From NCBI GenBank assembly GCA_025267735.1, contig CM046293.1, positions 10,750,560 through 10,814,559 on the forward strand: a DNA stretch of 64,000 nucleotides, in the 5' to 3' direction. A model generated the notes under the pieces. The model was not told where the DNA came from. It ran no database searches and was given only the letters and a program-made list of their open reading frames with translations. The stretch comes from Mactra quadrangularis (taxonomy: Eukaryota > Mollusca > Bivalvia > Venerida > Mactridae). This document shows, one piece after another, positions 1 to 26,679 of this stretch (its first letter is position 1; each line of letters opens with the position of its first letter). Both the position numbers and the translations under genes were made by a program.

Positions 1-1339
1 AGGAAGGGAGTTTATTGATATAGATAAGAAAGTATAACGGACCAAGGACAGAGCCTTGGGGAACGCCAGAGTTAACAGGTACTTCAGAGGATTTATCGCC
101 ATCTAGAACTACTGTTTGGGAACGACCAATGAGAAAAGAATGAGTCCAGTTAAGAATTTGAGGAGAAACGCCATGTTCTTGAAGTGTATTAAGAAGTTTG
201 ATGTGATTAACCTTGTCAAAAGCTTTTGAAAAGTCTAGGAGAATAAGATCTGTTTGTTTGCCGTTGGAAAGATTGTTGACAAGGTAGTCTTGGAGTTCGA
301 TAAGTTGTGTTTCGCAAGAGCGTTTCTCCCGAAAACCATGTTGTAAGTTGAAGAGAATGTTATGAGAAGTGAAATGTGAGGAGACAGCAGAAGCAACGAT
401 ATGTTCTAGAGTTTTGCCAAGGATGCAAGTGAGAGAAATGGGCCGGTAGTTTGCAGGCTCACTGGTATCGCCTTTCTTGAAAAGCGGATTAATGTTGGCC
501 TTGGTCCAGTCAGAAGGATGTACGCCCGTAGAAAGAGATTTTTGGAAAAGGATAGTTATAACATCGGCAATTTCGTTTCTGAGCTCTTTAAGGACAACTG
601 GTTTTATCATATCTGGACCAGCAGCTTTGTTTACCTTTAGATTTCCTAACAGTTTAAGGACGCCATTTTTATCTACTTGAATATCTTTCATTACTGGAAA
701 TTTACTGTAAGAGATATCTTGATATTTTGATCTTTGATCTTGAAGTTCTTTAGATGACATATTTAAGCTATTGGAAAAGACTGATTGAAATTGACGGTTT
801 AAGATGTTTGCTTTATCTACATTGTTCGATTTTAGGTTACCAGATATTTGATCTTTTAAAGGGGAAATTGATTGAGAATCCTGTTTGGAATTTTTAATTA
901 AGTTATACAGTTTTTTGGTGGAGAATTTGGTTTGTTCTGTGTCATCTTTAGTTTCAATGTTTAGTATGTCTTCAATGTATGAGTTGTATGATTCTTTGAT
1001 TTTGGATCTAACAAGAGTTTTTAATTTTTTGAATTTGGACCAATAAGTATGATTTGTTTTACTTTTTTTAGATTTTAGGTAGAGCTTATCTCGTTTGTGC
1101 ATAAGTTTTTTAATAGTTTTTGTTATCCATGGTAATGATCGTTTACGGCCAAGTTTTTTAATAGGAACAAATTTTTCTATGCCAGTCTCGAGTGCAAGTT
1201 TGAATCTGGTCCAGAGGTCTTCAACTGAGATGTTCTCAACTTTTTCAAGGATTTTGGATTTTTGTTCGGACATATGTTTTCTAAATTCATCCCAGTTTGC
1301 TTTTTTGTAATGATGAATAGATCTGGGTTTTGTTTTCAT
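1..1339 (-). mobile_element. 5'-truncated non-LTR retrotransposon, reverse transcriptase ORF2 fragment
   Basis: Read on the minus strand, one frame stays open from an ATG at 1339 to the window edge (about 446 codons). The first part is the linker upstream of the RT domain, including a [13 protein letters not shown] segment typical of LINE ORF2. It is followed by RT motifs: [44 protein letters not shown] (palm motif A, carrying the first catalytic Asp) and [11 protein letters not shown] (motif B). The YxDD box would lie beyond position 1. The endonuclease domain is missing: the 5' side stops near 1340, just upstream of the CFAP300 promoter, as expected for 5' truncation during target-primed reverse transcription. 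The intact frame suggests a fairly young insertion. The RT style fits the Jockey/CR1/L2 group, but the clade is not resolved here. Confidence 0.9.
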
Positions 1340-1553
1340 AATGTACAATGTATGTTCACTATGTACAATGTATCAGATCAGAAAAATACATGCATTAATT
1401 TATTTTATATTTACAACGTGCGGTCTACGTGCGGTCTAATGTTTATGTCCGAGATAATTGCCTTTTATGTTTGGCTAAAGTTCGGACTAAACGGATTTTA
1501 CGGGAATGTAGTTTTGTGGAATACCACAAAAGTTCTCCGAAACTGTTTACAAC
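1340..1553 (+). promoter_or_regulatory. Probable CFAP300 promoter and 5' UTR
   Basis: This 214-bp stretch separates the LINE remnant from the CFAP300 start codon, so it should contain the core promoter and leader. It holds a direct repeat of CGTGCGGTCTA (about 1417-1439), a perfect TTTGTGG/CCACAAA inverted repeat near 1514-1530, and a tandem ATGTACAATGTAT motif near 1340-1373 at the LINE junction. No TATA box at a convincing distance was seen. The exact start site is unknown. Confidence 0.5.
1532..1543 (+). promoter_or_regulatory. Imperfect RFX X-box-like motif upstream of CFAP300
   Basis: GTTCTCCGAAAC lies ten bases upstream of the ATG. It is an imperfect dyad that fits the RFX X-box half-site pattern (RYYNYY then RRNRAC) at all but one position. 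RFX factors drive ciliary genes in animals and CFAP300 is a ciliary gene, so the site is plausible. One short match this close to the start codon could be chance. Confidence 0.3.
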
Positions 1554-17529
<15,976 letters not shown>

Positions 17530-17593
17530 TGTTACCTAACACCTTTCTCTAATATCTTCCAAAAATCATTGAATTTATCATAATTTATAATTA

Positions 17594-17982
17594 TACAGTA
17601 CCCACCAAAAGTTTGTAAAAAAAGTTTGGAGACAAAAGAAATTTACTACAGTTCTTGAATTTTGATGATTATTTTTGTAGAAACATTATTTTTAATGTAT
17701 TTAAGTGTGTTTTGTTATAAAATGACAACAAATTTCATGAATGCAACACTTTATAAGATTCAGCATCTGACATCATAAAGCCTCCAAAACCATGATTATT
17801 GTAATAATTTTCGATAATTAAGTTTTTATGCTATTTTTGTTGTCTGTTATAATAATATAATCACCAAAAAATAATGCAAAACTACAAAGCATTTCAAAAT
17901 AAACAGACATCAAATGTTAGCTAAAAGCTATTCAATAGGCCTACAATCTGAAAATGTCTCCAAACTTTAGGTGGGTACTGTA
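17594..17982. mobile_element. Tc1/mariner-type MITE, copy 1
   Basis: Terminal inverted repeats CAGTACCCACCAAAAGTTTG and CAAACTTTAGGTGGGTACTG bound 17596-17980, flanked by TA on both sides as in Tc1/mariner insertion. Contains TGGAGACA/TGTCTCCA just inside the ends. Non-coding, 385 bp. It starts 67 bp after the CFAP300 stop, so it may form part of its 3' UTR. Confidence 0.85.
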
Positions 17983-18910
17983 TATGTGTACTTATATATC
18001 AGGAATCCTTGTAGGGAAGTCTGTTCATTATTTATTTCGAAATTTTGATTGAACATAGAATTCCCAAATAATGATCACAGTCAGATTCACAGAAAACTAG
18101 TATCTTATTGTTTTCACCATGTCAGATTTTTGAATTATATTATCTAATATTTAGGACAAATCAACTTTAAAAAATTGCATCTCTATGAAACTTTGCTTTG
18201 TGAAGCAGAAAACTGGTGATTCAAAAGGTCAAAGATGAACTATTTACTGATAGTCCTCACCTTGGCCTCAAATATTGGAATATTTGTCACCTAGAAAAAA
18301 TATAAGAGACCTAACACTCAAATAGCTAGAATTAGAATTTTTGTATTCATCAAAATTTTACACCATTAGCAGGACACCATCTCATAAAAAAGCTTGCTGT
18401 CCTAGAAATTTTTATCTGAGCTATTAACCTCATTAAAGCCAAAGACAATGTCATAATCAAAGATTTCTTTGAAAACAACATACTAAAACATCATAACAAC
18501 TTTTAAAACTTCTTTTTCTCAGCCATATCATACATTCATTATACCTGTATCATTGTTAGTTCAAAGATACATTAAATGTATAAATTATGAAATCATATCA
18601 GTATTGTCATAGTAAATAAAAGTATTTATTAGTACATGTAGTTGTTACTTGTGTTGTATAAAAACATTAATTTCTTATAGTTAAGATCCCTAATTTGGCC
18701 TTCAAAACTGATGCTCTTAATAATAGAATGGTCTTTATATGGCAGATTTCGAATTTAGCCAGTGGACTGAGTCCAACGAAATCGGTGTCATTTGGTACTG
18801 TAAAAAATTCTGATTAACTGGATCGATAGTCCATTGCTGAAGTAAGTTTGTCCTGAAGACTGATTGCATGATTTAACAATAACAAGGGTGGTCTTAGTTA
18901 CACAACCCAT
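17983..18910. other. Intergenic AT-rich stretch
   Basis: No gene, RNA or repeat recognised. The sequence runs between the Tc1-type MITE downstream of CFAP300 and the first family A SINE. Confidence 0.4.
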
Positions 18911-18913
18911 TAT

Positions 18914-19198
18914 GGTTTGTTTGTTTGGCTTAACACTGTAGCAACACATTGTATAGATCATATAATGGCAGTCAGTCAACCTACTCACTCCTGGAAAGGC
19001 TAAATCTCTGGATTTAGCTGTAAACCAACTACTAAGTGCATATTTTCGGCAGTGACTGACAACTGCCCTACATAATTAAAAATCATTGGTAGGAGGGAGA
19101 TAGGCCATCGAAATAATTTCATGACCAAGCTCTCCGCCCGGAAATCGACCCCTCCATCAGTAGACTTGCGTGCTACCAACTGAGTTAGCCGGGCTGCT
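18914..19198 (-). mobile_element. tRNA-derived SINE, family A (minus)
   Basis: Minus-strand reading starts with a tRNA-like head (GCCCGGCTAACTCAGTTGGT, then a degenerate GGTCGATTTCC box B) and ends with the family tail TTAAGCCAAACAAACAAACC. Shared core: GGCTAAATCTCTGGATTTAG and GTCAGTCAACCTACTCACTC on the plus strand. The same family recurs at 26961, 44158, 46160, 49657, 56462, 58655 and 61523. Confidence 0.8.
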
Positions 19199-19429
19199 CC
19201 ATCCCATCATGGACTCGCTATTGTCATGTGAAGCTATTGTTCTTTTTCCTGATTTCATAGGACTATTGCCTTCAGTTTTGTATGTTAGACTCCAGTTAAT
19301 TTGCAAAAATGCAGATTTTTATTTTTACAGCAATAACTGGTTTTTTGCCTTTTGTTGTTGGTAAATGCCTTGCAAGCAGGCAATCATATCAGCTTATCCC
19401 AGTTGGGAGTTAAGTCACTTCTTAAGTTA

Positions 19430-19690
19430 CGTAAAACATTGATGAAACGGCACCCTGAGCATTACACTGGTCATTGGGCTACTGGTATCTATCAATCCCC
19501 AGGAGGGGGGGGGTCTTCACACCCCCTAGTGCAGCCAAAAAATTTGAACGATGGAATTGTACCATCCATTTACACCTGGATGGAGTGAAGCAATCGTAAG
19601 TTAATTTCTTGCTCAAGAAAATTAGCAGTGCCCTTGATGGGGTTCAAACCTAGGACTTCTCATCCCTAAGCATGCGTCCAAATACAGCTC
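19430..19690 (-). mobile_element. tRNA-derived SINE, family B (minus)
   Basis: Contains the family B signature CACCTGGATGGAGTGAAGCA, TTTCTTGCTCAAGAAAATTA and GGGGTTCAAACCTAGGAC (box B complement). A G-run (GGGGGGG, near 19504) sits inside. Confidence 0.6.
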
Positions 19691-21586
19691 CTATAATTTG
19701 CACGAGCCCAAGTTTAAAAATCACAATAGAAAATCAACACAAGTTTTGTACAGTTTTTGAGATCTTCTCTCCATTTGTTTACTTGTAAAATTCAATGATA
19801 TTCACATAGTTAATTACAGTACAAAAAGAAAGATGCACACTTAAATAGATATATAAAATACCAAGTTTAAACGATAGACACTGAGGGTAATATCCAAGCA
19901 TTCATTAGTCACACCCACTTTGTTCAAACTCCTCCCCCTTTTCTAAAAGGATATAGCCTCAGAGTCTTAGAAATTTATATGTCATAAATTAATGGCATAA
20001 TTTCATGAAAAATTAATACAACAACATAAAAGAATAGAAACGGCTTTACTAAAATTGTTAGCTTCAGAAAAGAAACAATGATTTGGAAGATGCAACACCA
20101 ACTGACAAAATATAATTCAGTAGAATTTAAATCAGTTCATTGTATGTATTACTTAACTACATTGTATATAAATTCTTTTAAAATATTGAACTATTTTAGA
20201 CAATTATAAAATTTCAACCAAAAAAATCATTAATTGACACAATTTGGAAATATTGTTCATAAAATTAGAGCAGTTGATGTTTTGCTGAGCAGTTGATGTT
20301 TTGCTATGTAATATGGAATGCAAGAATGCACATGAAAACTAATCAATTGTATCAGTTACTGTAACCTTATTTCTCAATGTATACATTTTGCAATATGCTG
20401 GGTTGGGAATTGAACAATTCAGACATTTGCCATGTCTCCAATAATTAAAAGCGTAATCTCGATTAAAATTTGCGCTATCATTGTTGACCCCAAATTTAGT
20501 AAAAAATAAATCTCTGCAAAAATTACCAACTTTACAGTATTCAAGATATTCTGATAAAAACAAGTAATCAAATAATATCAATATATAATTATCATGTAAG
20601 AACAACTTAGGCCAAAAAATACACTAAACATAGTACAATGAGACCTCAGACCTTATAACACTATTAACATGGAGCTTTGTTTAATTTGAACGTCCGAACT
20701 GCGTCCAACTTGTTCTACAGTCAGAAGACTATGTATATCTTAGGTTACTCTGATCACATTATGTTATAGAATAAATAGATTTGTTTCTAAACTCAAGTTC
20801 ATGAGTTTTCCAGCTGATAAAAAATTGTTTGTACTGGAAGTACCAGTACGGAACAAAGTTGGAAAAAAAAATGTGTACACAAAACAATAATATTTTATGT
20901 GTTGCATACTTTTCAGCAATAAAATGTAAATTAACTTTGTTTTTGCATAGATGCAACTGGAACAAACAAACTTTATTAAACTGGAAAATCCCATAAATTC
21001 AAGTTCTGAATCTTTCCCCCAGGGAGGAAAAGGCCACCCTTTCCTCCTGTGGAAATATTGGTAAAATAAGCCGTAACTAGGTTGGTATCAAAATATATAA
21101 CATCACATATTCAAAGTTATCAATGTTCTACAAACAGATAAAACACAGTTGTTTTATATAATAAGTGGCAAGATTAGTCAAAAATATTAATACAAAAAAA
21201 ATGTATATCTAATAAACAATGAAAATATGTCTATAAAAATGTTAGAAAATATCAGTGATTTAAAAACTAACATGGAACTAAGCCAGTTATAAAACTATCA
21301 TGAAAGAATCATACCATGATTAACTTTCTAAAAAAATGGACTGGTAAACTAACTGTAACAATTATCAGCTTTAAAACTAGAAACAATACTCAACACAAAA
21401 CTGCTCAAGTAACTTTCTCAATTGATAATAAAAAAAAAGTTTTTCCTTAAAAAAAAAACTTTAATAAAATAGGACAGATTGTTAAATGAACTATAATTGC
21501 AATTTTTACAATTAAAGCATTCCTACTTGGTCAATAATTATATAAATGTCATTATTTATCAAAGCCATAATATAATATTCATATAC
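19691..21586. other. Intergenic AT-rich sequence
   Basis: About 1.9 kb with no supportable gene or named repeat. Short frames near 20339-20605 and 20759-20994 have no recognisable motif. Confidence 0.4.
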
Positions 21587-21966
21587 TACTGTACCCATTA
21601 AAAGTTTGGAGACAAAAGAAAATAACTTCAATTCTTAATTTTGAGGATTATCTTTGTTGAATCATGTTTTTTAAATATTTTAGTATGGCTTATGATAAAA
21701 TGAAAATAAATTTTGAGAATGCATTACAATTATAAGATTCAGCATCTGACACCTTTAAGCCTCCATAACCATGTTCATTGTGTTTGTTTTCCATATCATA
21801 GCTTTTATGTAATTTTTGTAGTCTCAGTTATGTTTAGTATGATAGCCAAAAATAATAAAGAAAAAATAAAAGGCATTTCAAAACAAACAGTAATCAAATT
21901 TTAGATAAAAGCTATTCAGGAGGCCTACAAAGTGAAATTGTCTCCAAACTTTTATTCGGTACTGTA
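21587..21966. mobile_element. Tc1/mariner-type MITE, copy 2
   Basis: Diverged copy of the 17596-17980 element: ends CTGTACCCATTAAAAGTTTGG and CAAACTTTTATTCGGTACTG, flanked by TA. Shared internal blocks include TAAGATTCAGCATCTGACA, AAGCCTCCA and AAAGCTATTCA. Confidence 0.85.
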
Positions 21967-22147
21967 TATATATATCGATATTTATCCTATAATTGCACCA
22001 AAACAATGTCCATGCATTAAATACTATTCAAAATTTTATATCCTTTTACAAATATTTATTAAAACATTTCTATCAAGATGGCATTCTGCTGTGAGGAAGT
22101 ATAAAGCATATTTCATTTAGTAAGTGAAATTAAAGAAAATGTACAAG

Positions 22148-22297
22148 GCCCCTGAAGTGACATTTTGAAATACTTTTTTTATTTCCACAATTATTTCATT
22201 TAAACGTAATATATTTTCGTTTTTATGAAATAATATTATGTTAAAGCGAAATAATTGTGAAAAATAAAAAAGTATTTCAAAATGTCACTTTAGGGGC
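22148..22297. mobile_element. Small palindromic MITE, 150 bp
   Basis: Left arm GCCCCTGAAGTGACATTTTG plus AAATACTTTTTT is mirrored by AAAAAAGTATTTCAAAATGT plus CACTTTAGGGGC. The interior is also dyadic (CGAAATAATTGTGAAAAAT against ATTTCCACAATTATTTC). The transcript would fold into one long hairpin. Confidence 0.75.
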
Positions 22298-22463
22298 TCC
22301 AGACATTGATTTGCAAGGTTTATCATTTTACAGTCAGGAACACAATAATTTGAGTGATATTTAGGTGAAAAACCATCAGAAGAACTTGAATATCATGTTT
22401 ACCACATAGATTTTTTACATTAAGTGAAAATTTAATGACTAGATATTTTTATATACAACCTAC

Positions 22464-22636
22464 CAATGTAATACATTTAAATAAGCAATATTGAACTTGC
22501 CCTCAATATAACTTTCATATCGGTTATCAGATAAATTCATCCAGATGACAAATCTTAGTATCCATTTATTTGGTTCAAGTAATAAATTTAGCACATGGTT
22601 CACAAAGTTAGCCATAAGTAACATATCGAGAGATGC
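22464..22636 (-). other. Unassigned exon-like open segment
   Basis: On the minus strand a 173-nt segment is bounded by an acceptor-like GGTGCAG and a donor-like GTAGGTTG. It reads without a stop as ASLDMLLMANFVNHVLNLLL, EPNKWILRFVIWMNLSDN, then RYESYIEGKFNIAYLNVLH. The composition looks protein-like, but I recognise no family. No partner exon was found and the upstream polypyrimidine tract is poor. It lies downstream of the kinase stop codon, between the two genes. Confidence 0.25.
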
Positions 22637-24048
22637 CTGCACCAGTTACTACAGTCTTGCAGTTAACCCTCGATATGATTGTAAATAAATATGCATCAAG
22701 GGCAATTTCAACATTGTTTATTAATAACACAATGTTTTATTTATGTATAATCTATACTATATGACAACATTGACCTACTAGTAATATCTTTTAAACCTTT
22801 AATTAAACTTTTATACAATATATAATTGGTAATGCCACATGGGAAAAACTAAGTCATAGAATGATACAAATGAGTTAATTTTGAAAACAACTATTTAGAT
22901 TTCATAGAAAATTCATTTAATTTTACTCATTTTCGTATTTTTTTCATGTAAATAAATTGAAAATAAATCTCATCCAAAATTCTTCCTTTAGATTTTTGGG
23001 GAAAAATTAACCATACAATTGTTAGTCTAAAATTGTTTTAGTAATTCTTTATTATATTACTTCATGCCATGTGATAACTTATTTATTATGTTTGAAGAAA
23101 CTGTATTCTCATATATCTATACACCCGACCCAAGTTAAATTAGGTTCTGTTCTGTTAACATTATCATACTAATTTACTTTAGCTCAATTGTGATATTTTA
23201 GACCATTTCCCGTTATAACCTTTCTGTGTTGATGCTCCGTAAAACCCAACCAACAATAAGACCACTTCCTGGTCTCCAGCACTGAGCTAGTAGGATAAAA
23301 CTTTTTGCTCAAGGAAACATAGGGATAGTTTGTTCATGATCTAAATGCACTTGTCCAGAAGTTAAATATACAAAAAGAAATATTGAGAATTGTGATATAC
23401 AATACATACTAAAAGTAATTAATAATTGATAATATGATAGACCACTGTTGAACAGGATTGAAACATTGATCTACATTACATAGCATAGCTATTTTAAAAT
23501 ATTTACAGTTAAAAATATTACTTGTCCACTATCAAGTGGGACAGATGTATTTACTTGTCCACAGGCATTAAAGTATGAGTCGAGCATAAGAAATCCACAT
23601 CCCTAGTCCTACCAATTTAATTACTTAAAATTTTCTCATAATTATAAAATTACTACGGTCAAAGTTGTCATACAATATAACAGAGAAAAAAAAAAAAATC
23701 ACAAATTGCAGCACACTATCATTTTACAATCTGTCATGTAGAGAGAGGAAGAAGTTACTATTAACAAAAAAATCTCAAAAACAATATTTTTATATTAAAA
23801 TGTACACTTTATAAAAAAAATCATGAAGAAAACAAAGGGAGACTATTTGGCAATAATGGGTTAAAAAAGAATACAAATAATATGCATAATAATCATGACT
23901 GGAAGATGACATGAGAAGGTTTAACAGAAAAATATAAAATTATAATAAAGTTCACTATATTCCAACATAGGAAAATAAAAAACGAAACGAAACATAAAAC
24001 AGTGGGTAACACTAGTCAGACACATGGTGCTAGAAATGTTGTCATTTC
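22637..24048. other. Intergenic AT-rich sequence
   Basis: No gene seen. Near 23205-23260 a short sequence (GTTATAACC-TTCTGTGTTGATG then CTCCGTAAAACCCAACC) resembles the LINE 3' tail found at 28710-28760, suggesting a very short 5'-truncated LINE end. Confidence 0.4.
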
Positions 24049-24270
24049 AATAGACCAAATTGGGAACTCCAATTTATGGTGTTTTTCTATCAATGCTCAG
24101 GCGGTACAAACAGTATTTTCTACACATTATTGCTGAAAAGCATGAAATAAGCACAAAATATGGATTAAATCTTCTTAATCTTTGCACACATGTTTTCATT
24201 GTAATGGTGAAAGTTTGTTCGTATTGCAGGAAATAAACACAAATATTTAAATTCCGGACTTGGTCTATTA
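24049..24270. mobile_element. Short-TIR MITE candidate
   Basis: The segment begins AATAGACCAAATTGGGAA and ends TCCGGACTTGGTCTATTA: an inverted pair of about 13 bases with one internal difference. The centre also holds GCATGAAATAAGCACAAA and a similar GCAGGAAATAAACACAAA. No target duplication is evident. Confidence 0.5.
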
Positions 24271-26595
24271 GACAATCTATAGGGAAAATGTTAAAATATT
24301 TTGATTAAAGGGCCAAGGCTGCCTGGTTGAATACATTTATCATTACTTTAGCTACAGACAAAATTGTCCCTAATAACCTTACATCGAAATTTAGGGACAT
24401 CAGACCCTGTGAGAGTCAAGAGACCTTTCTTAGCAACATAATCCCTTTCCATTAAATATATGGATATTTAGTCTGTAATGCTTCTAATTAATGCCAAACT
24501 GTTTAGTAATGAATTTTTTAACAATGCAGGTTTCGAAAATACAAGTTCAACAAAATAAATAGAAATTCTACAATAAAGAAGCGTTTAAAAAGGAGATTTT
24601 CTACCAAATTATTATCAAATTAAATGTAGGTTTAAAACAAAGTGAAATCATCACATTTTCAAATTATTCTAAAACATATTAACAATATACAGCAGTACAT
24701 TATATATGTGACATTAACATATAAAACACACAAACTTCCTAAACTCTCATTTTTTTGTTATATTGCACAAGTTTACTTGTTTTTTATTTACAACATTTCA
24801 AGATCTTAACACATGTCTAAAGTACGACCTACATTCACTTATAATGTAGAGCTACTGTAGTACTCGAGTCATGTACTAAAATCTTGATATCAGAACTTTG
24901 ACATACAATCAAAGTTCTTTCCCTCACTCACTTTTTTACAATGTACAATTTTTATTCTTTATTATTCCACACAAAGAAATGCTGTCAGACCCCTGAAGAT
25001 TATGACACATTTACTTCAGATCAATATTATATCAATATAAATGCATTTTAAATGCAATATTCTACTAAAAATTAATATACATAGGCTTCAATGCACTTTC
25101 TATACGACACAGTTTTAACTTACATAACCAAATAGTTAAGACACAAAATTCACATAGAAAGCTAAGTAGCACACAGTCATGAAATGTTTTATGTGCAAAC
25201 TTGACAACAAATATTCTAATATGTCATACATTTATAATAATGTCGGTAAATGATTTTAACAATCATTCAATTTGGTAATAACTTAGTGTTAATACATCAG
25301 TTTGATGCCTCTCTCCAATGAATTCAGTCATCCCAAGGAATAGTCCATTTTGAATATTTGGAAGAGTCCATATTGAACATCTTAGTCCATTTAAGGAATG
25401 AGTAGTCCATCTTAAGACTCAGGAAAAGTTCATTTTAAATGATTTTGGTACAGTCCAGTTTTGGAAAATTCCATTTTTAAATGTTTTAGAGAAGTCTATT
25501 TGTTATGCATTGGATTAGAAGACAATTCCAGTATTTTGGAAGAGTCCTTTTTCTTTGTCTTGGAAAAGGTTGATTATAAATAAAATACTTCTTTTCATCA
25601 TCAAGCACACTATATAAAGTGTTTATAGAATCACTTTAATGTCCACAATCTTCCAGCATTTCATGGATTAGTTGTTTCAAAAACACAATAAATAAAAGAA
25701 GCCTATTGGCTATCAGTAGATGAAACAACCATCCTCATTGGTCAAATCTCATTATGGTATAGTATCAGTTAAATATATAAAACTGATTTTGATTGGTCTA
25801 CTATGGCTACCATAGTTCAAAGTTCATTATGAATAATAATTAAAATTAATTAATTCATTCAAATAATTCCCCTGAATGTATGAAAGATGTAGTGAACTCC
25901 ATGTTGTATATTTTTATTCCATCTCCATAGGTGTATTACTAGCACAGGATTGATGATAGAAAATAATTGAGCACTTATAGAAAACTAACAAATACCAGAC
26001 AGTACAAGATGAACATTTATATAAAACAATTACACACTAAAAGTTGCATTTCAATGGTTCAGTGCCAAACAAGTCTACATTTTTCTTTATCAACATGTAG
26101 TTAGACTAGTTTTGCAAAGATCCATTAATCTATAGTGATAGAATCCCACAAAATGTGAGATTGTAGACCCTGTATATAAGAGTAAACTATGATGACCTAA
26201 CATGGAACACAGACAAAATGAGGGGAAAACAGTACTCCTAAAAGTAAGCATTGATCGCAGAATGAAGTAAAGGATTTCTAATAAAATACAAGCAAATGTA
26301 AGAAGACAAAATGACTTTGTACACTGAGACAGACTGCAAAGCCAACTTTTTTACAATACAAGAAAGGCAGTATGCAATATGATACATTTTCTAAAAATGA
26401 TATTTTTTCTTTGTACAAACAAAAACTTATACAAAATTGTGTAAAATTTCTAATACTGCTCCCCGGAACCCTTTTTTTTTCACTGTAAGTCTTCAGGTCA
26501 TATATCTACAGGTTTTCAATTCAAATTAACTCAGCAACTTTTTTAGTTTTGTTTATTACATATAAAAGTTCCTGTAATTCAAGTGCTCAATATTT
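24271..26595. other. Probable kinase 3' UTR / intergenic sequence
   Basis: AT-rich and without coding signal. The part nearest 26595 should be 3' UTR of the minus-strand kinase. At 25325-25580 there is a degenerate tandem array with a roughly 30-bp theme (TTGGAAGAGTCCATTTTGAA), probably an old minisatellite. Confidence 0.45.
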
Positions 26596-26679
26596 TCACC
26601 AATTAGCTAATCCTGGTCGACTTAACGTCATAAAATAAATCTGACAAGAGGATCCTGATCTCATAGAAGAGAAAAATAC
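26596..26679 (-). CDS. msn (TNIK/MINK1/MAP4K4): Misshapen-like kinase terminal exon
   Basis: Acceptor TTTTTTCAG. Encodes [20 protein letters not shown] then RPGLANW and stop TGA (26596-26598). The family ends VFFASVRSGGSSQVYFMTL and a short variable tail finishing in W, so this is the true C terminus. Confidence 0.93.
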   Translation of the reverse strand, partial: VFFSSMRSGSSCQIYFMTLSRPGLANW

